Positions 6,229 to 15,765 of a stretch of 35,357 bases of DNA are shown piece by piece (within the stretch, counting starts at the first letter, position 1; the number at the start of each line of letters is the position of its first letter). Origin of the DNA: an uncultured Verrucomicrobiota bacterium (lineage in GTDB: Bacteria > Verrucomicrobiota > Verrucomicrobiia > Opitutales > Opitutaceae); NCBI GenBank assembly GCA_903906135.1, contig CAIVJE010000134.1, positions 1-35,357 of the forward strand, given 5' to 3'. Under the pieces are notes generated by a model. That model saw only the letters and a program-made list of their open reading frames with translations. It was not told the DNA's origin and searched no databases. The position numbers and the translations under genes are program-made.

Positions 6229-8103
6229 GTGATATACAATAATAACCCATTTGACGTAATTATCTGCGGGGCCGGGCACGCTGGAGTAGAAGCGTGTCTG
6301 GCGGCCGCACGGATGGGGGCCTCCACCCTCCTCCTCACGGGGAATATCGATACCATCGCCCAGATGAGCTGCAATCCAGCCATTGGCGGGCAAGCGAAAG
6401 GCCAGATGGTGAGGGAAATTGATGCCCTCGGAGGAGAAATGGCCATCAATACCGACCTGACGGCGATCCAGTTCCGACTGCTCAATGAATCCAAAGGCCC
6501 AGCCGTCCGTTCACCGCGGGCCCAATGCGATAAAAAGGCTTATCAATTCCGACTCAAACACACCCTCGAGTTACAAAAAAACCTGCAGATCTTTCAGGCG
6601 ACTGTGACGGGCCTGATTTACAAAAATGGGCGAGTGGTTGGCTGCCAAACGAACCTAGATATTGAGTTTATGGGCCACACGGTGGTCGTAACCACGGGCA
6701 CTTTTTTACGCGGCCTGATGCATGTCGGCCAAAATAAGAATGAAGGCGGGCGGTTAGGGGACTTCAGCGCTAAAACCCTCTCCGCAAGCCTTATTGAAGC
6801 CGGGATTGAGCTCCAGCGTCTTAAAACAGGCACCCCCCCGCGGCTATTAGGGCGGAGTATCAACTTTACCGGCCTCCAGGAACAAAAAGGGGATGCTAAA
6901 CCAACCCTGTTTGCATTTCACGACACTCGCGACCCCGAAGATTTGTTCCACGTGGAACAGACCGGCGAGCGCCGACTGGGCTGGAGCCCGGGAAGCGAGC
7001 AAGTTTCCTGCTGGATGACATATACGACGCCGGCCTCAGAAAAGATCGTTCGTGATAATCTGCATAAATCAGCGATGTACTCTGGGGAGATCGAGGGGAT
7101 AGGCCCTCGCTATTGTCCAAGTATTGAGGACAAATTCGTCCGCTTCGCCGACAAACCCCGTCATTTACTCTTTTTGGAGCCTGAGGGGCGGAGCACGAAT
7201 GAATATTACATTAATGGCCTATCCACGAGCCTGCCGTTTGATGTGCAACTTGATCTCGTCCACAGTATTCCTGGCCTCGAGCAGGCTGTGCTACTGCGGC
7301 CAGCCTATGCGGTGGAATATGATTTTGCCCCGCCCACCCAACTATTTCCATCTCTTGAATCGCGCAAGGCCGAGAACCTTTTTTTAGCAGGACAAATTAA
7401 CGGCACCTCTGGCTACGAAGAGGCGGCGGCCCAAGGGCTGATCGCCGGCGTCAATGCGGTCTTAAAGGTGAGGGGAGAAGCCCCCCTGATTATTCAACGC
7501 CACGAAGGTTATATTGGGGTGCTCATCGATGACTTGGTCACCAAGGGAACCATCGAACCATACCGCATGTTTACCAGTCGCGCCGAGCATCGTTTACTCT
7601 TTAACCACGGCAGCGCTGAATTGCGCCTGATCGAACATTCGAAACCACATAAACTACTATCTGATAGCAGGATAAGCAATATTTCACATAAATTAAGCCG
7701 CGTGCACTATTGGCAGAATTATCTCGAAAACACGCGATCAGGCGCGGGGATATGGGCGGAGGGCATCCGCCGTGATAAAGAGATCGCGATCCTACCATCG
7801 GAACTGAATACGGAAACCCCGGAAATACGCGAGGAAGTGCTCTACCGCGTTATTTATGCCGGCTATCTGGACCGTGAATTGCGCCAGGTTGAGAAACTCA
7901 AGCACGTCGAGAAAATCCGCATCCCGCTTGAGATCAATTATGCCGCTATTCCAGGCATGCGGCGGGAAAGCGCCCTAAAATTAGCCCAGTTCCGCCCCCA
8001 AAATCTGGGGCAGGCCAGTCGGATTAGCGGAGTCAACCCAGCTGATATCAGTATTCTGATGATTCAAATCGCCGCCCAGCGCCGGGCGGCTGAACAGTCA
8101 TGA
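6229..8103 (+). CDS. mnmG: tRNA uridine-5-carboxymethylaminomethyl synthesis enzyme MnmG
   Basis: MnmG (GidA) is the FAD- and NADH-binding partner of MnmE in wobble-uridine modification. The 624-residue product opens with FDVIICGAGHAGVEACLAAARMG (dinucleotide-binding GAGHAG at residues 14-19). It continues with the family blocks MSCNPAIGGQAKG, LKTGTPPRL, GPRYCPSIEDK, EYYINGLSTSLPFDVQ and NGTSGYEEAAAQG, and ends with the C-terminal helical domain that docks MnmE (IPGMRRESALKLAQFRPQNLGQASRISG spread over the last 60 residues). The start is GTG at 6229, with no better candidate before the conserved FAD motif. The segment DLFHVEQ is encoded by a perfect 16-bp parS-like palindrome at 6944-6959. 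Together with mnmE it forms the first part of a tRNA-modification cluster completed by trmB. Confidence 0.97.
   Translation: MIYNNNPFDVIICGAGHAGVEACLAAARMGASTLLLTGNIDTIAQMSCNPAIGGQAKGQMVREIDALGGEMAINTDLTAIQFRLLNESKGPAVRSPRAQCDKKAYQFRLKHTLELQKNLQIFQATVTGLIYKNGRVVGCQTNLDIEFMGHTVVVTTGTFLRGLMHVGQNKNEGGRLGDFSAKTLSASLIEAGIELQRLKTGTPPRLLGRSINFTGLQEQKGDAKPTLFAFHDTRDPEDLFHVEQTGERRLGWSPGSEQVSCWMTYTTPASEKIVRDNLHKSAMYSGEIEGIGPRYCPSIEDKFVRFADKPRHLLFLEPEGRSTNEYYINGLSTSLPFDVQLDLVHSIPGLEQAVLLRPAYAVEYDFAPPTQLFPSLESRKAENLFLAGQINGTSGYEEAAAQGLIAGVNAVLKVRGEAPLIIQRHEGYIGVLIDDLVTKGTIEPYRMFTSRAEHRLLFNHGSAELRLIEHSKPHKLLSDSRISNISHKLSRVHYWQNYLENTRSGAGIWAEGIRRDKEIAILPSELNTETPEIREEVLYRVIYAGYLDRELRQVEKLKHVEKIRIPLEINYAAIPGMRRESALKLAQFRPQNLGQASRISGVNPADISILMIQIAAQRRAAEQS
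6944..6959. other. parS: parS-like centromere site (ParB binding palindrome)
   Basis: The 16-bp perfect palindrome TGTTCCACGTGGAACA lies inside mnmG. It matches the chromosomal parS consensus recognised by ParB/Spo0J (TGTTYCACGTGRAACA). Such sites typically lie in the origin-proximal part of the chromosome and load ParB and SMC. In-frame it encodes LFHVEQ and does not disturb the gene. A match of this length and symmetry is unlikely by chance, but binding is inferred. Confidence 0.8.
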
Positions 8104-8155
8104 ACCTAATCGCCTCAAGATCACTCCCGGCGAGGATCTTACCCCAATAAAACCC

Positions 8156-8818
8156 GTGTCGATTAAACCAGCATTTATCGAGCTGATGGCGGCACGCCGA
8201 GCCGAGCTACGCGCTAAAATTGGGGCAATTTTTCCCGCCCCACAAGCGATCGTATGGGAAATTGGCTGCGGCCACGGCCATTTCCTCGAGCGCTACGCCG
8301 CCGAATTCCCCCAGCGCCTTTGCCTAGGGGTCGATTTAGCCAGTGAGCGGATAACTCGCGCTTTACGCAAATCTGAGCGTGGCAAGTTACTCAATTGCCA
8401 CTTCATCCGCGCCGATGCGCTCGAGTTTCTCCACGCCCTACCGAAAGGAGTTACCCTTCAAGAGATATGGGTGCTTTTTCCTGATCCCTGGCCCAAAAAA
8501 CGCCACCACAAGAACCGGATTTTGCAGTCTGATTTTTTTGCAGCCCTTGCTTCCTGGGCGCCAACTGGGGCCCGACTGTATTTTCGCACGGATTCAATCG
8601 ACTATTTCAAGGCCGTAGAGGCCTTGCTGCCTAGTTTAATCACATGGCAAGTCGCGGAAGCCGGGGAGCCCTGGCCCTTGGAGCACGAAACCGTGTTTCA
8701 AGCCCGTGCAGAGAGCTACCAATCGCTGATTTTAGTTAGGACACCACATCGAGCCAAATCAGCAGAAATAACTGCCCCAGAAGTGCCACCGCTAGAAGAC
8801 TCCAGGTCACCTGCATAA
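8156..8818 (+). CDS. trmB: tRNA (guanine-N7-)-methyltransferase TrmB
   Basis: TrmB methylates G46 of tRNA to m7G using S-adenosylmethionine. The 220-residue product has the SAM-binding motif EIGCGHGHF (from residue 35), the acidic loop LGVDLAS, and the family signature LFPDPWPKKRHHKNRI (from residue 107) that contacts tRNA. The core ends near LILVRTP, and a tail of about 25 residues (HRAKSAEITAPEVPPLEDSRSPA region) follows. That tail is where a 55-aa gene overlaps on the opposite strand. The GTG at 8156 is the only standard start; the same frame is open upstream to 8063 and reads plausibly (NRLKITPGEDLTPIKP) but contains no ATG, GTG or TTG. It follows mnmG after 52 bp, probably in the same operon. 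Confidence 0.95.
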   Translation: MSIKPAFIELMAARRAELRAKIGAIFPAPQAIVWEIGCGHGHFLERYAAEFPQRLCLGVDLASERITRALRKSERGKLLNCHFIRADALEFLHALPKGVTLQEIWVLFPDPWPKKRHHKNRILQSDFFAALASWAPTGARLYFRTDSIDYFKAVEALLPSLITWQVAEAGEPWPLEHETVFQARAESYQSLILVRTPHRAKSAEITAPEVPPLEDSRSPA

Positions 8819-8903
8819 AAATATTATGCGCCAACTGGCGCTCGCCATTGCCGCGGTGGCGCGGTGCGGTTCGATCGAGTAGCGTGCTGGTTGCCAGTTC
8901 CAT
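8736..8903 (-). CDS. Small membrane protein of 55 residues, unknown function
   Basis: An open frame on the minus strand encodes 55 residues: a charged N-terminal half (MELATSTLLDRTAPRHRG, then NGERQLAHNIFMQVTWS) and one strongly hydrophobic helix at about residues 34-51 (SLLAVALLGQLFLLIWL), ending DVVS. The combination of a basic leader and a single clean transmembrane helix argues for a real small membrane protein. The ATG at 8903 has no clear Shine-Dalgarno sequence, as for most genes here. Its last 83 bp overlap the 3' end of trmB convergently, and it diverges from the ATP synthase operon. Position beside atpB suggests, but does not show, a link to the synthase. I do not recognise the family. 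Confidence 0.55.
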   Translation of the reverse strand: MELATSTLLDRTAPRHRGNGERQLAHNIFMQVTWSLLAVALLGQLFLLIWLDVVS

Positions 8904-9022
8904 CCTGCACAAATCAAGCTTTGTTACGACCAGCGCAAGCCTCCGTCGGCATAAGTTTTTGTAGGCGCTTTTCAGGCTGGCCCTAATTCTAACTAATTAA
9001 CCGGCTTTTTATATTTAGAGGG

Positions 9023-9052
9023 TTGACGCTGCTCAGCGCAGAAACCTACCTA
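9023..9052 (+). promoter_or_regulatory. Possible atp operon promoter
   Basis: A good -35-like TTGACG (9023-9028) is followed 18 bases later by TACCTAAT, a weak -10. It lies 40-70 bp before the atpB start at 9092. An alternative -10-like TATATT is at 9010-9015. Both are suggestive only. Confidence 0.25.
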
Positions 9053-9091
9053 ATCGTTCCCTCACTGCTTTTTGTCTTCCTGAGAATACTC

Positions 9092-9967
9092 ATGCGCCTC
9101 GCCAAAAATATTATCGCTACCTTCGCCGCTCTTATGGGCGCGGTTGCCATGTTCGCGACCGAAGGGCAGGGGGTTGCTCCAACCGCCGCTAAATTATATG
9201 ATTTTGGCAACGGCTGGGCCATTACTAATAGCATGGCAACGGGCTGGACTGTATCGGCCGTACTGATCGCTCTCATTTTGTTCGCGGTGCGCAAACCAAA
9301 GGTGCTGCCCACTAAGAGTCAGGCCGTGTTTGAGTCTCTGCTGGAAGGGCTGCGGGATCTCTTTGAGCCGATTGTGGGCAAAAAGGCATTCCCTGCCACC
9401 TTCCCCTTACTCGTTACCTTCTTTATTTTCATTCTTATTCAAAACTGGATGGGGCTACTGCCGGGAGTCGGGACGATTGGCTGGGGGCATAACGTGGATG
9501 GTAATTTTCATATCACCGCGCCGTGGATTCGCCCTTTTACCGCCGACTTCAACAGCACCATCGCGCTGGCCTTAGTCTCCTTCGGGGCCTACCTCATCAT
9601 CATTTTTAAGTACGCTGGGCCGAAACTCATCCTCTGGGACTTATTTGGCAATAAAGCTGATAAAAAAGAAACCCCAGGTTGGCTTTATCCTTTTCTGACT
9701 TTGGTGTTTCTACTCGTCGGCTGCATTGAGGTTTTCTCCATTGTCATCCGACCCTTCACCCTTTCAGTGCGGCTATTCGGTAACGTCTTCGGCGGCGAGA
9801 ATCTCCTCCATGGGACCGGGTTCATCTTTATTTTCTATTTCATGGAATTGCTGGTTGGCCTCATTCAAGCCACCGTCTTTACGCTCCTCACCTCGGTCTA
9901 TATCGGCCTCCTCTGCAACCACGGCGATGATCACGAAGAAGGCCACGCCGCTGAGGCTCACCACTAA
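9092..9967 (+). CDS. atpB: ATP synthase Fo subunit a
   Basis: Subunit a is the membrane stator that forms the two proton half-channels against the c-ring. The 291-residue protein starts at ATG 9092 with a signal-like hydrophobic N-terminus (MRLAKNIIATFAALMGAVAMFA), then has five or six membrane segments. The family block RPFTLSVRLFGNVFGGENLL contains the essential arginine (R227). The C-terminus is a His/Glu-rich cytoplasmic tail (HGDDHEEGHAAEAHH). A TTG at 9023 would extend the frame by 23 residues, but that TTG is part of a -35-like hexamer and the ATG gives a sensible signal-like start. It is the first gene of atpBEFHAGDC; no atpI or atpZ precedes it. Confidence 0.95.
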   Translation: MRLAKNIIATFAALMGAVAMFATEGQGVAPTAAKLYDFGNGWAITNSMATGWTVSAVLIALILFAVRKPKVLPTKSQAVFESLLEGLRDLFEPIVGKKAFPATFPLLVTFFIFILIQNWMGLLPGVGTIGWGHNVDGNFHITAPWIRPFTADFNSTIALALVSFGAYLIIIFKYAGPKLILWDLFGNKADKKETPGWLYPFLTLVFLLVGCIEVFSIVIRPFTLSVRLFGNVFGGENLLHGTGFIFIFYFMELLVGLIQATVFTLLTSVYIGLLCNHGDDHEEGHAAEAHH

Positions 9968-10035
9968 TAATTTATCGTCGGGAGCGTGCCTCGCGTGCGC
10001 ACGGCGACCACTGCAACCACAACCAAAATAAAAAT

Positions 10036-10245
10036 ATGAACCTCCTCCTCGCTGAAATTACCGGTAATATCGCTAGCGCTTTCGGTCTGCTCGGTGCCGC
10101 TATCGGCGTCGGCCTCATCGGCAATAAGGCCGCTGAAGCCGTCGGTCGCAATCCCGGTGCATCCGGCAAGATCCTTGTCCAAGCCATCATCGGTATGGCG
10201 CTCGCCGAAGGTCTCGGCATTCTCGCGCTGTTCCTCGCCAAGTAA
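10036..10245 (+). CDS. atpE: ATP synthase Fo subunit c
   Basis: Subunit c is the proton-binding rotor protein. The product has only 69 residues and forms a hairpin of two hydrophobic helices joined by a polar loop with VGRNPGASGK (conserved R38-N-P). The ion-binding carboxylate is E58 in GMALAEGLGI. The Na+-type ligands seen in sodium rings (a Gln in helix 1 and an ES/ET pair in helix 2) are absent, so proton coupling is expected. The start is ATG at 10036, 68 bp after atpB, preceded by an A-rich stretch rather than a purine ribosome site. The wider spacing and distinct leader may help the high expression that subunit c needs, but that is inference. Confidence 0.96.
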   Translation: MNLLLAEITGNIASAFGLLGAAIGVGLIGNKAAEAVGRNPGASGKILVQAIIGMALAEGLGILALFLAK

Positions 10246-10305
10246 TCAACCCTCTTCACTGGCGACGCGCGACCAAGCGTTGCGCCCGCCAGTCCCTTTC
10301 TCGTC

Positions 10306-10848
10306 ATGCTGACTACTCTCCTCGCTGTCACGGAATCCGCCCACGAATCTGGCATCGTTCAGCAATTCGGGCTCGAGCCGAAATTCGTGATCATGCAGGT
10401 GGTCAGCTTCCTGATCCTCTTTGGCGTCCTCTACCAATTTGGCATTAAGCCGACCATCACCACGATGGCCGAGCGCAATCAGAAGATCGCCGACGGACTT
10501 AAGCATGCGGAGGAAACCGCCATCCGACTCGCCGCCGCAGCCCAAGAGAGCGCTCAACTCATTAAGACCGCCCAACTCGAAGCTTCGAAAGTAATTGATG
10601 AAGCCCGCAAGTCCGCGAAAGAATTTGCCGACAAGCAAAATACTGAAGCCACCGCCCGTGCCGCGGATACCCTCGTCAAAGCGCAACAAGCCATTGAGCT
10701 CGAGCACAAGAAAATGCTCAATGAAGCTCGCAGTGAAATTGCCCGGCTGGTCGTCAAAACGACCGAACAGGTTTTGGCCAAGAAACTCTCTGAGGCTGAC
10801 CGCGCGGTCTATAATGAAGCCGCCACCAAAGAACTCACCTCAGCTTAA
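10306..10848 (+). CDS. atpF: ATP synthase Fo subunit b
   Basis: Subunit b is the peripheral stalk. The 180-residue product has one membrane helix near residues 27-48 ([21 protein letters not shown]), followed by a long Ala/Glu/Lys-rich helix that continues to the end ([20 protein letters not shown] and [21 protein letters not shown]), the expected dimeric coiled coil. A short periplasmic N-terminal segment precedes the membrane helix. Only one b-type gene is present, so a homodimeric stalk is likely. It starts at ATG 10306, 60 bp after atpE, and atpH follows after 8 bp. Confidence 0.95.
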   Translation: MLTTLLAVTESAHESGIVQQFGLEPKFVIMQVVSFLILFGVLYQFGIKPTITTMAERNQKIADGLKHAEETAIRLAAAAQESAQLIKTAQLEASKVIDEARKSAKEFADKQNTEATARAADTLVKAQQAIELEHKKMLNEARSEIARLVVKTTEQVLAKKLSEADRAVYNEAATKELTSA

Positions 10849-10856
10849 TTTGATCT

Positions 10857-11249
10857 ATGCGCGGCGATAAAAAAACCAAGCTATTGGCTAAACAGCTTTT
10901 CAAGCTGAGCCTGCGCGATGGCCAAGTGTCATCCGAGCAAGTCGCTGGCGTGTTAAGTTATATTGAGCAAGCGGCCCCTCGCCACGCCCTCGCGTTGCTC
11001 AAACTTTACCAGCAAGCCATCGTCACGGAGTTGGCCAAGTCCCACGCGCGCGTGGAACACGCTGGTCCCATCAGCGCCGCCACCCTGCAATTAATCGCCA
11101 GCGCGATGACCAAAAAATACGCGCGACCCGTCACCGCCACAGCCCAACCGAATCCGCGCTTGTTGGCTGGCCTGCGCGTGCGCATTGGCTCCGATCTCTA
11201 TGAGTCGTCCGTCGCCGGCCAACTCGCTACTCTTTCCCACGCAGTCTAA
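10857..11249 (+). CDS. atpH: ATP synthase F1 subunit delta, short form
   Basis: Subunit delta (OSCP) links the peripheral stalk to the top of F1. The C-terminal signature is present (PRLLAGLRVRIGSDLYESSVAGQLATL), but the whole protein has only 130 residues, against about 175-180 in most bacteria. The N-terminal helical domain that binds the alpha N-termini is correspondingly reduced (LLAKQLFKLSLRDGQVSSEQ, LSYIEQAAPRHALALLKLYQ). The frame is intact with no sign of frameshift, and the position between atpF and atpA is canonical, so this looks like a lineage-specific short delta, not a broken gene. The start is ATG at 10857; it is the only ATG near the open-frame beginning. Confidence 0.9.
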   Translation: MRGDKKTKLLAKQLFKLSLRDGQVSSEQVAGVLSYIEQAAPRHALALLKLYQQAIVTELAKSHARVEHAGPISAATLQLIASAMTKKYARPVTATAQPNPRLLAGLRVRIGSDLYESSVAGQLATLSHAV

Positions 11250-11277
11250 CCCCGTCTCCTTTTAATTCCTCCTCCAG

Positions 11278-12807
11278 ATGAGCATCGTCGTTGAACAAAT
11301 TGAACAGCAGATCGCCAAGCTTTCCAGCAAGGCCATCAAGAAGAATACTGGCACCATCCGCGCGGTCGCCGATGGCGTCGCCAAACTCGACGGTCTCTCC
11401 GACGTCATGTATAATGAGATGGTGCAGTTCCCCGGCGGTGCCATCGGCATCGCCCTCAATCTCGAAGCTGACGAAGTGGGTTGCGTTGTCCTCGGTGACG
11501 TTTCGCAACTTAAAGAAGGCGACGAAGTCCAGACTACCGGCAAACTTCTGTCTGTACCCGTCGGCCGCGCCCTGCTCGGTCGCGTCGTCGATGCCCTTGG
11601 CCGGCCCGTTGATGGCAAAGGCCCGATTGATTCCAAAGAATTTTATCCGGTGGAGAAAATTGCCCCAGGCATCATGGTCCGTAAATCGGTTAATCAGCCG
11701 CTGTTCACTGGCATCATGGCGATTGATTCCATGATTCCCATCGGTCGCGGCCAACGCGAATTGATCATCGGCGATCGTGGCACCGGTAAAACCACCATCT
11801 GTATCGATACGATTATCAACCAAGGCCGCATCAATAAAGTTGGCTTGGCCTCGGGCGATAAGAGCTTCCGCCCCGTCTACTCCATCTACGTCGCCATTGG
11901 CCAGAAGCAGTCCAACGTCGTTCGGACCATCGCAGCCCTCGAAGCCGCCGGCGCTTTAGAATATACGGTCATCGTTGCCGCCACCGCCGGAGACAATCCC
12001 GCCAACCAATACCTCGCCCCGTTCTCGGGCGCCTCGATTGGTGAATGGTTCATGGAAAATGGCATGGATGCGCTCATTGTTTACGATGACCTTTCCAAGC
12101 ACGCCGTCGCCTACCGCCAAATTTCCCTGATCCTGAAACGGCCTTCCGGCCGCGAAGCTTATCCGGGCGATGTATTTTATCTCCACAGCCGCCTGCTCGA
12201 GCGTGCCGCCCGCCTCGATGGCAAAGGCTCGCTCACCGCGCTGCCGGTCATCGAGACCCAAGCTGGCGACGTGTCAGCTTACATTCCAACCAACGTTATC
12301 TCTATCACGGACGGCCAGATCTTTCTTGAAACCGATCTTTTCAATCAAGGTATTCGCCCGGCCGTATCCGTCGGTCTCTCGGTCTCTCGCGTTGGTTCTT
12401 CCGCGCAAATCAAGGTCACCAAACAAGTCGGCGGCAAACTCAAGGGCGAGCTCGCGCAGTTTCGCGAACTCGCCGCCTTCGCGCAATTCGGTTCTGACCT
12501 CGATGCAAAAACCAAAGCCCAGCTTGAGCGCGGCTCCCGTATCGTGGAACTTTTCAAGCAACCCCAACTGAACCCGCTCTCCATTGAGTTGCAGGCGGCT
12601 ATTTTGTGGGCTCTCCAAAAAACTTACTTCGATTCAATTGAAGTAAAAAATGTGGTGAGCGCCGCTAACTCGCTCAAAGATTATCTCACCAGCCGCAAAG
12701 ACGCGCTCCTGACGAAGATTCGCAACGAGGCTAAACTCTCGGACGAAATTGAAGCCGGCCTCAAGGCAGCAGCTGACGAATGGAAGAGCACCTTCGCCGC
12801 TCAATAA
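11278..12807 (+). CDS. atpA: ATP synthase F1 subunit alpha
   Basis: Alpha is the non-catalytic nucleotide-binding subunit of F1. The 509-residue product has the usual length. It shows the N-terminal beta-barrel ([16 protein letters not shown]), a P-loop GDRGTGKT at residues 165-172 (commonly GDRQTGKT, so Q is replaced by G), and the signature [17 protein letters not shown] carrying the arginine finger. The ATG at 11278 is preceded by TTCCTCCTCCAG, a CCTCC-type pyrimidine leader, not a Shine-Dalgarno sequence. It is the fifth gene of the operon. Confidence 0.98.
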   Translation: MSIVVEQIEQQIAKLSSKAIKKNTGTIRAVADGVAKLDGLSDVMYNEMVQFPGGAIGIALNLEADEVGCVVLGDVSQLKEGDEVQTTGKLLSVPVGRALLGRVVDALGRPVDGKGPIDSKEFYPVEKIAPGIMVRKSVNQPLFTGIMAIDSMIPIGRGQRELIIGDRGTGKTTICIDTIINQGRINKVGLASGDKSFRPVYSIYVAIGQKQSNVVRTIAALEAAGALEYTVIVAATAGDNPANQYLAPFSGASIGEWFMENGMDALIVYDDLSKHAVAYRQISLILKRPSGREAYPGDVFYLHSRLLERAARLDGKGSLTALPVIETQAGDVSAYIPTNVISITDGQIFLETDLFNQGIRPAVSVGLSVSRVGSSAQIKVTKQVGGKLKGELAQFRELAAFAQFGSDLDAKTKAQLERGSRIVELFKQPQLNPLSIELQAAILWALQKTYFDSIEVKNVVSAANSLKDYLTSRKDALLTKIRNEAKLSDEIEAGLKAAADEWKSTFAAQ

Positions 12808-12901
12808 TTTAAAAACGAGCATTACGATTCAACCCACTGGTTAACTCACCCGCTGCTCTTGTGCTCATCCTGAAATCGTAAATCACCCATCGTAGATCTT
12901 C

Positions 12902-13774
12902 ATGGCCTCCACCCGCGACATCCGCCGACGCATTAAGTCGGTCAAAAACACCCGCCAAATCACCAAGGCGATGGAACTGGTGGCGGCTTCCAAGATGAAG
13001 AAAGCGCAACAAGTTGCGCTCGCCGGTCGGCCCTACGCCCAACTGATGGCTGATATGCTCGCGGCTCTCGCTCCACGCGTGAGCGAAACCCAACATCCGT
13101 TGCTCAGCCGCCGGGAGGTTAAGGTTCGCGGGATTATTCTGGTTACGACCGATAAAGGCCTGTGCGGTCCGCTAAACGCTAATCTCTTCAAGCTCGTTTC
13201 CGAAATTAAAACACCGGTCAAGTATGTGGCCATCGGTCGCAAGGGCGCGCAGTATCTCGCCCGCACCAAGCGCACGGTGCTCGCAGATTTTAGCGTGAAC
13301 GACCGGGTCCCCTTCAGTGAGATCAAAACTCCCGTAGAATTTTTGGTTAATCTTTTCCTCGAGGGGACCGTCGACACCGTCGAAATTATCTACTCACGCT
13401 ACAAGAATACGCTGGTCCAAGAGGCGATTGTCCGGCCGGTGCTGCCGCTATCTAATGTCGCCGACTTTGTGGCCCACCTCCGCGCTGAGAGCGGCCATAG
13501 TCAGGCGCTCGACACTCGGGACATGCTCTTCGAACCGAACGCCGATGCCGTGCTTGCTGCCCTGCTGCCGTTCTACGTCAATCGCTACGTCCACCAGCTC
13601 GTGCTTTCCGCCAAAGCCTCGGAGCATAGCGCCCGCATGGTGGCGATGAAGACGGCTAAAGATAATGCCACGGGCCTTCTCGGCGATCTCACGCTCGAAT
13701 ATAACAAAGCGCGGCAAGCGGCCATCACCCAAGAAATTCTCGAAATCTCTGCCGCGGCTTTCAGCGCGGCCTAA
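12902..13774 (+). CDS. atpG: ATP synthase F1 subunit gamma
   Basis: Gamma is the central rotor shaft. The 290-residue product shows the two conserved ends that form the coiled coil: the N-terminal MASTRDIRRRIKSVKNTRQITKAME and a C-terminal block with ARMVAMKTAKDNATGLL and LEYNKARQAAITQEILEI. The middle Rossmann-like part contains LVTTDKGLCGPLNANLFK. The ATG at 12902 fits the family start exactly. It is separated from atpA by 94 bp, the largest gap inside the operon; nothing else is visible in that gap. Confidence 0.97.
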   Translation: MASTRDIRRRIKSVKNTRQITKAMELVAASKMKKAQQVALAGRPYAQLMADMLAALAPRVSETQHPLLSRREVKVRGIILVTTDKGLCGPLNANLFKLVSEIKTPVKYVAIGRKGAQYLARTKRTVLADFSVNDRVPFSEIKTPVEFLVNLFLEGTVDTVEIIYSRYKNTLVQEAIVRPVLPLSNVADFVAHLRAESGHSQALDTRDMLFEPNADAVLAALLPFYVNRYVHQLVLSAKASEHSARMVAMKTAKDNATGLLGDLTLEYNKARQAAITQEILEISAAAFSAA

Positions 13775-13802
13775 CTTTTATAATCACCCCCCACCCGTTT
13801 AA

Positions 13803-15227
<1,425 letters not shown>

Positions 15228-15275
15228 CTAGACCTGCGCACGCTTACTCCTCGTTACTTAAGACCTTCTTTCACC

Positions 15276-15683
15276 ATGTCGCTCATCCTCGAAATCGTCA
15301 CGCCCGAAGCCAAGGTTTATGCCGATACGATCGACAGTGTTGTGATTCCAACTGTTGAAGGTGAAATTGGCATTCTCCCCGGTCACATTCCTTTGCTCAC
15401 CCAGATTGAGAGCGGCGAATTGCGCGTCACAAAGGGTGGCTCCATTCAGTGTTTGGCGGTAGGGGGGGGCTTTGCCCAAATCGATGGCGACACCGTCCGT
15501 GTGCTCGCCGAGAATGCTATCACTGTAGAGAAGATTGATGAGAATGCGGTTGAGGTGGCCATGAAACGTGCCGAGCAGGAGCTTAAAGCCGCTAACGATA
15601 TGGATCCTCAGCAATACGAACACTTGCAGAGTCTAGTTCGTTATTCTGGGGTCCAGCTCGCCGTCAAACGCCGTCAGCGCTAA
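15276..15683 (+). CDS. atpC: ATP synthase F1 subunit epsilon
   Basis: Epsilon binds the foot of gamma and can restrain ATP hydrolysis. The 135-residue product has the N-terminal beta-sandwich (LEIVTPEAKVYADTIDSVVIPTVEGEIGILPGHIPL split over residues 5-40) and the C-terminal helical pair (VAMKRAEQELKAANDMD, LQSLVRYSGVQLAVKRR). It is the last gene of the operon and is followed within 7 bp by a strong terminator. Confidence 0.95.
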   Translation: MSLILEIVTPEAKVYADTIDSVVIPTVEGEIGILPGHIPLLTQIESGELRVTKGGSIQCLAVGGGFAQIDGDTVRVLAENAITVEKIDENAVEVAMKRAEQELKAANDMDPQQYEHLQSLVRYSGVQLAVKRRQR

Positions 15684-15689
15684 CCTTTT

Positions 15690-15732
15690 GCCCTAGGCCT
15701 ACTCCACGAGTAGTTTGACCTAGGGCTTTTTT
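15690..15732 (+). terminator. Strong intrinsic terminator after the atp operon
   Basis: An 8-bp GC-rich stem GCCCTAGG / CCTAGGGC is extended by an inner pair of arms (TACTC / GAGTA) and followed by six T residues. It starts seven bases after the atpC stop and separates the ATP synthase operon from feoA. Confidence 0.9.
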
Positions 15733-15765
15733 CTGCTTCACTCCTGATACTTAGTCTCACCTACC

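Noticed and set aside
8868-8876. GGTTCGATC resembling a tRNA T-loop
   Set aside because: No acceptor stem, anticodon arm or CCA-adjacent pairing could be drawn around it, and it lies inside the 55-aa minus-strand frame.
9023-9091. Upstream TTG start extending atpB by 23 residues
   Set aside because: The TTG belongs to a -35-like TTGACG, and the ATG at 9092 begins a typical signal-like N-terminus.
11227-11823. 198-codon open frame on the minus strand across atpA
   Set aside because: It lies wholly opposite the well-conserved atpA start region and its product is Asp/Gly-rich shadow sequence; such long antisense frames are common in GC-rich genes.
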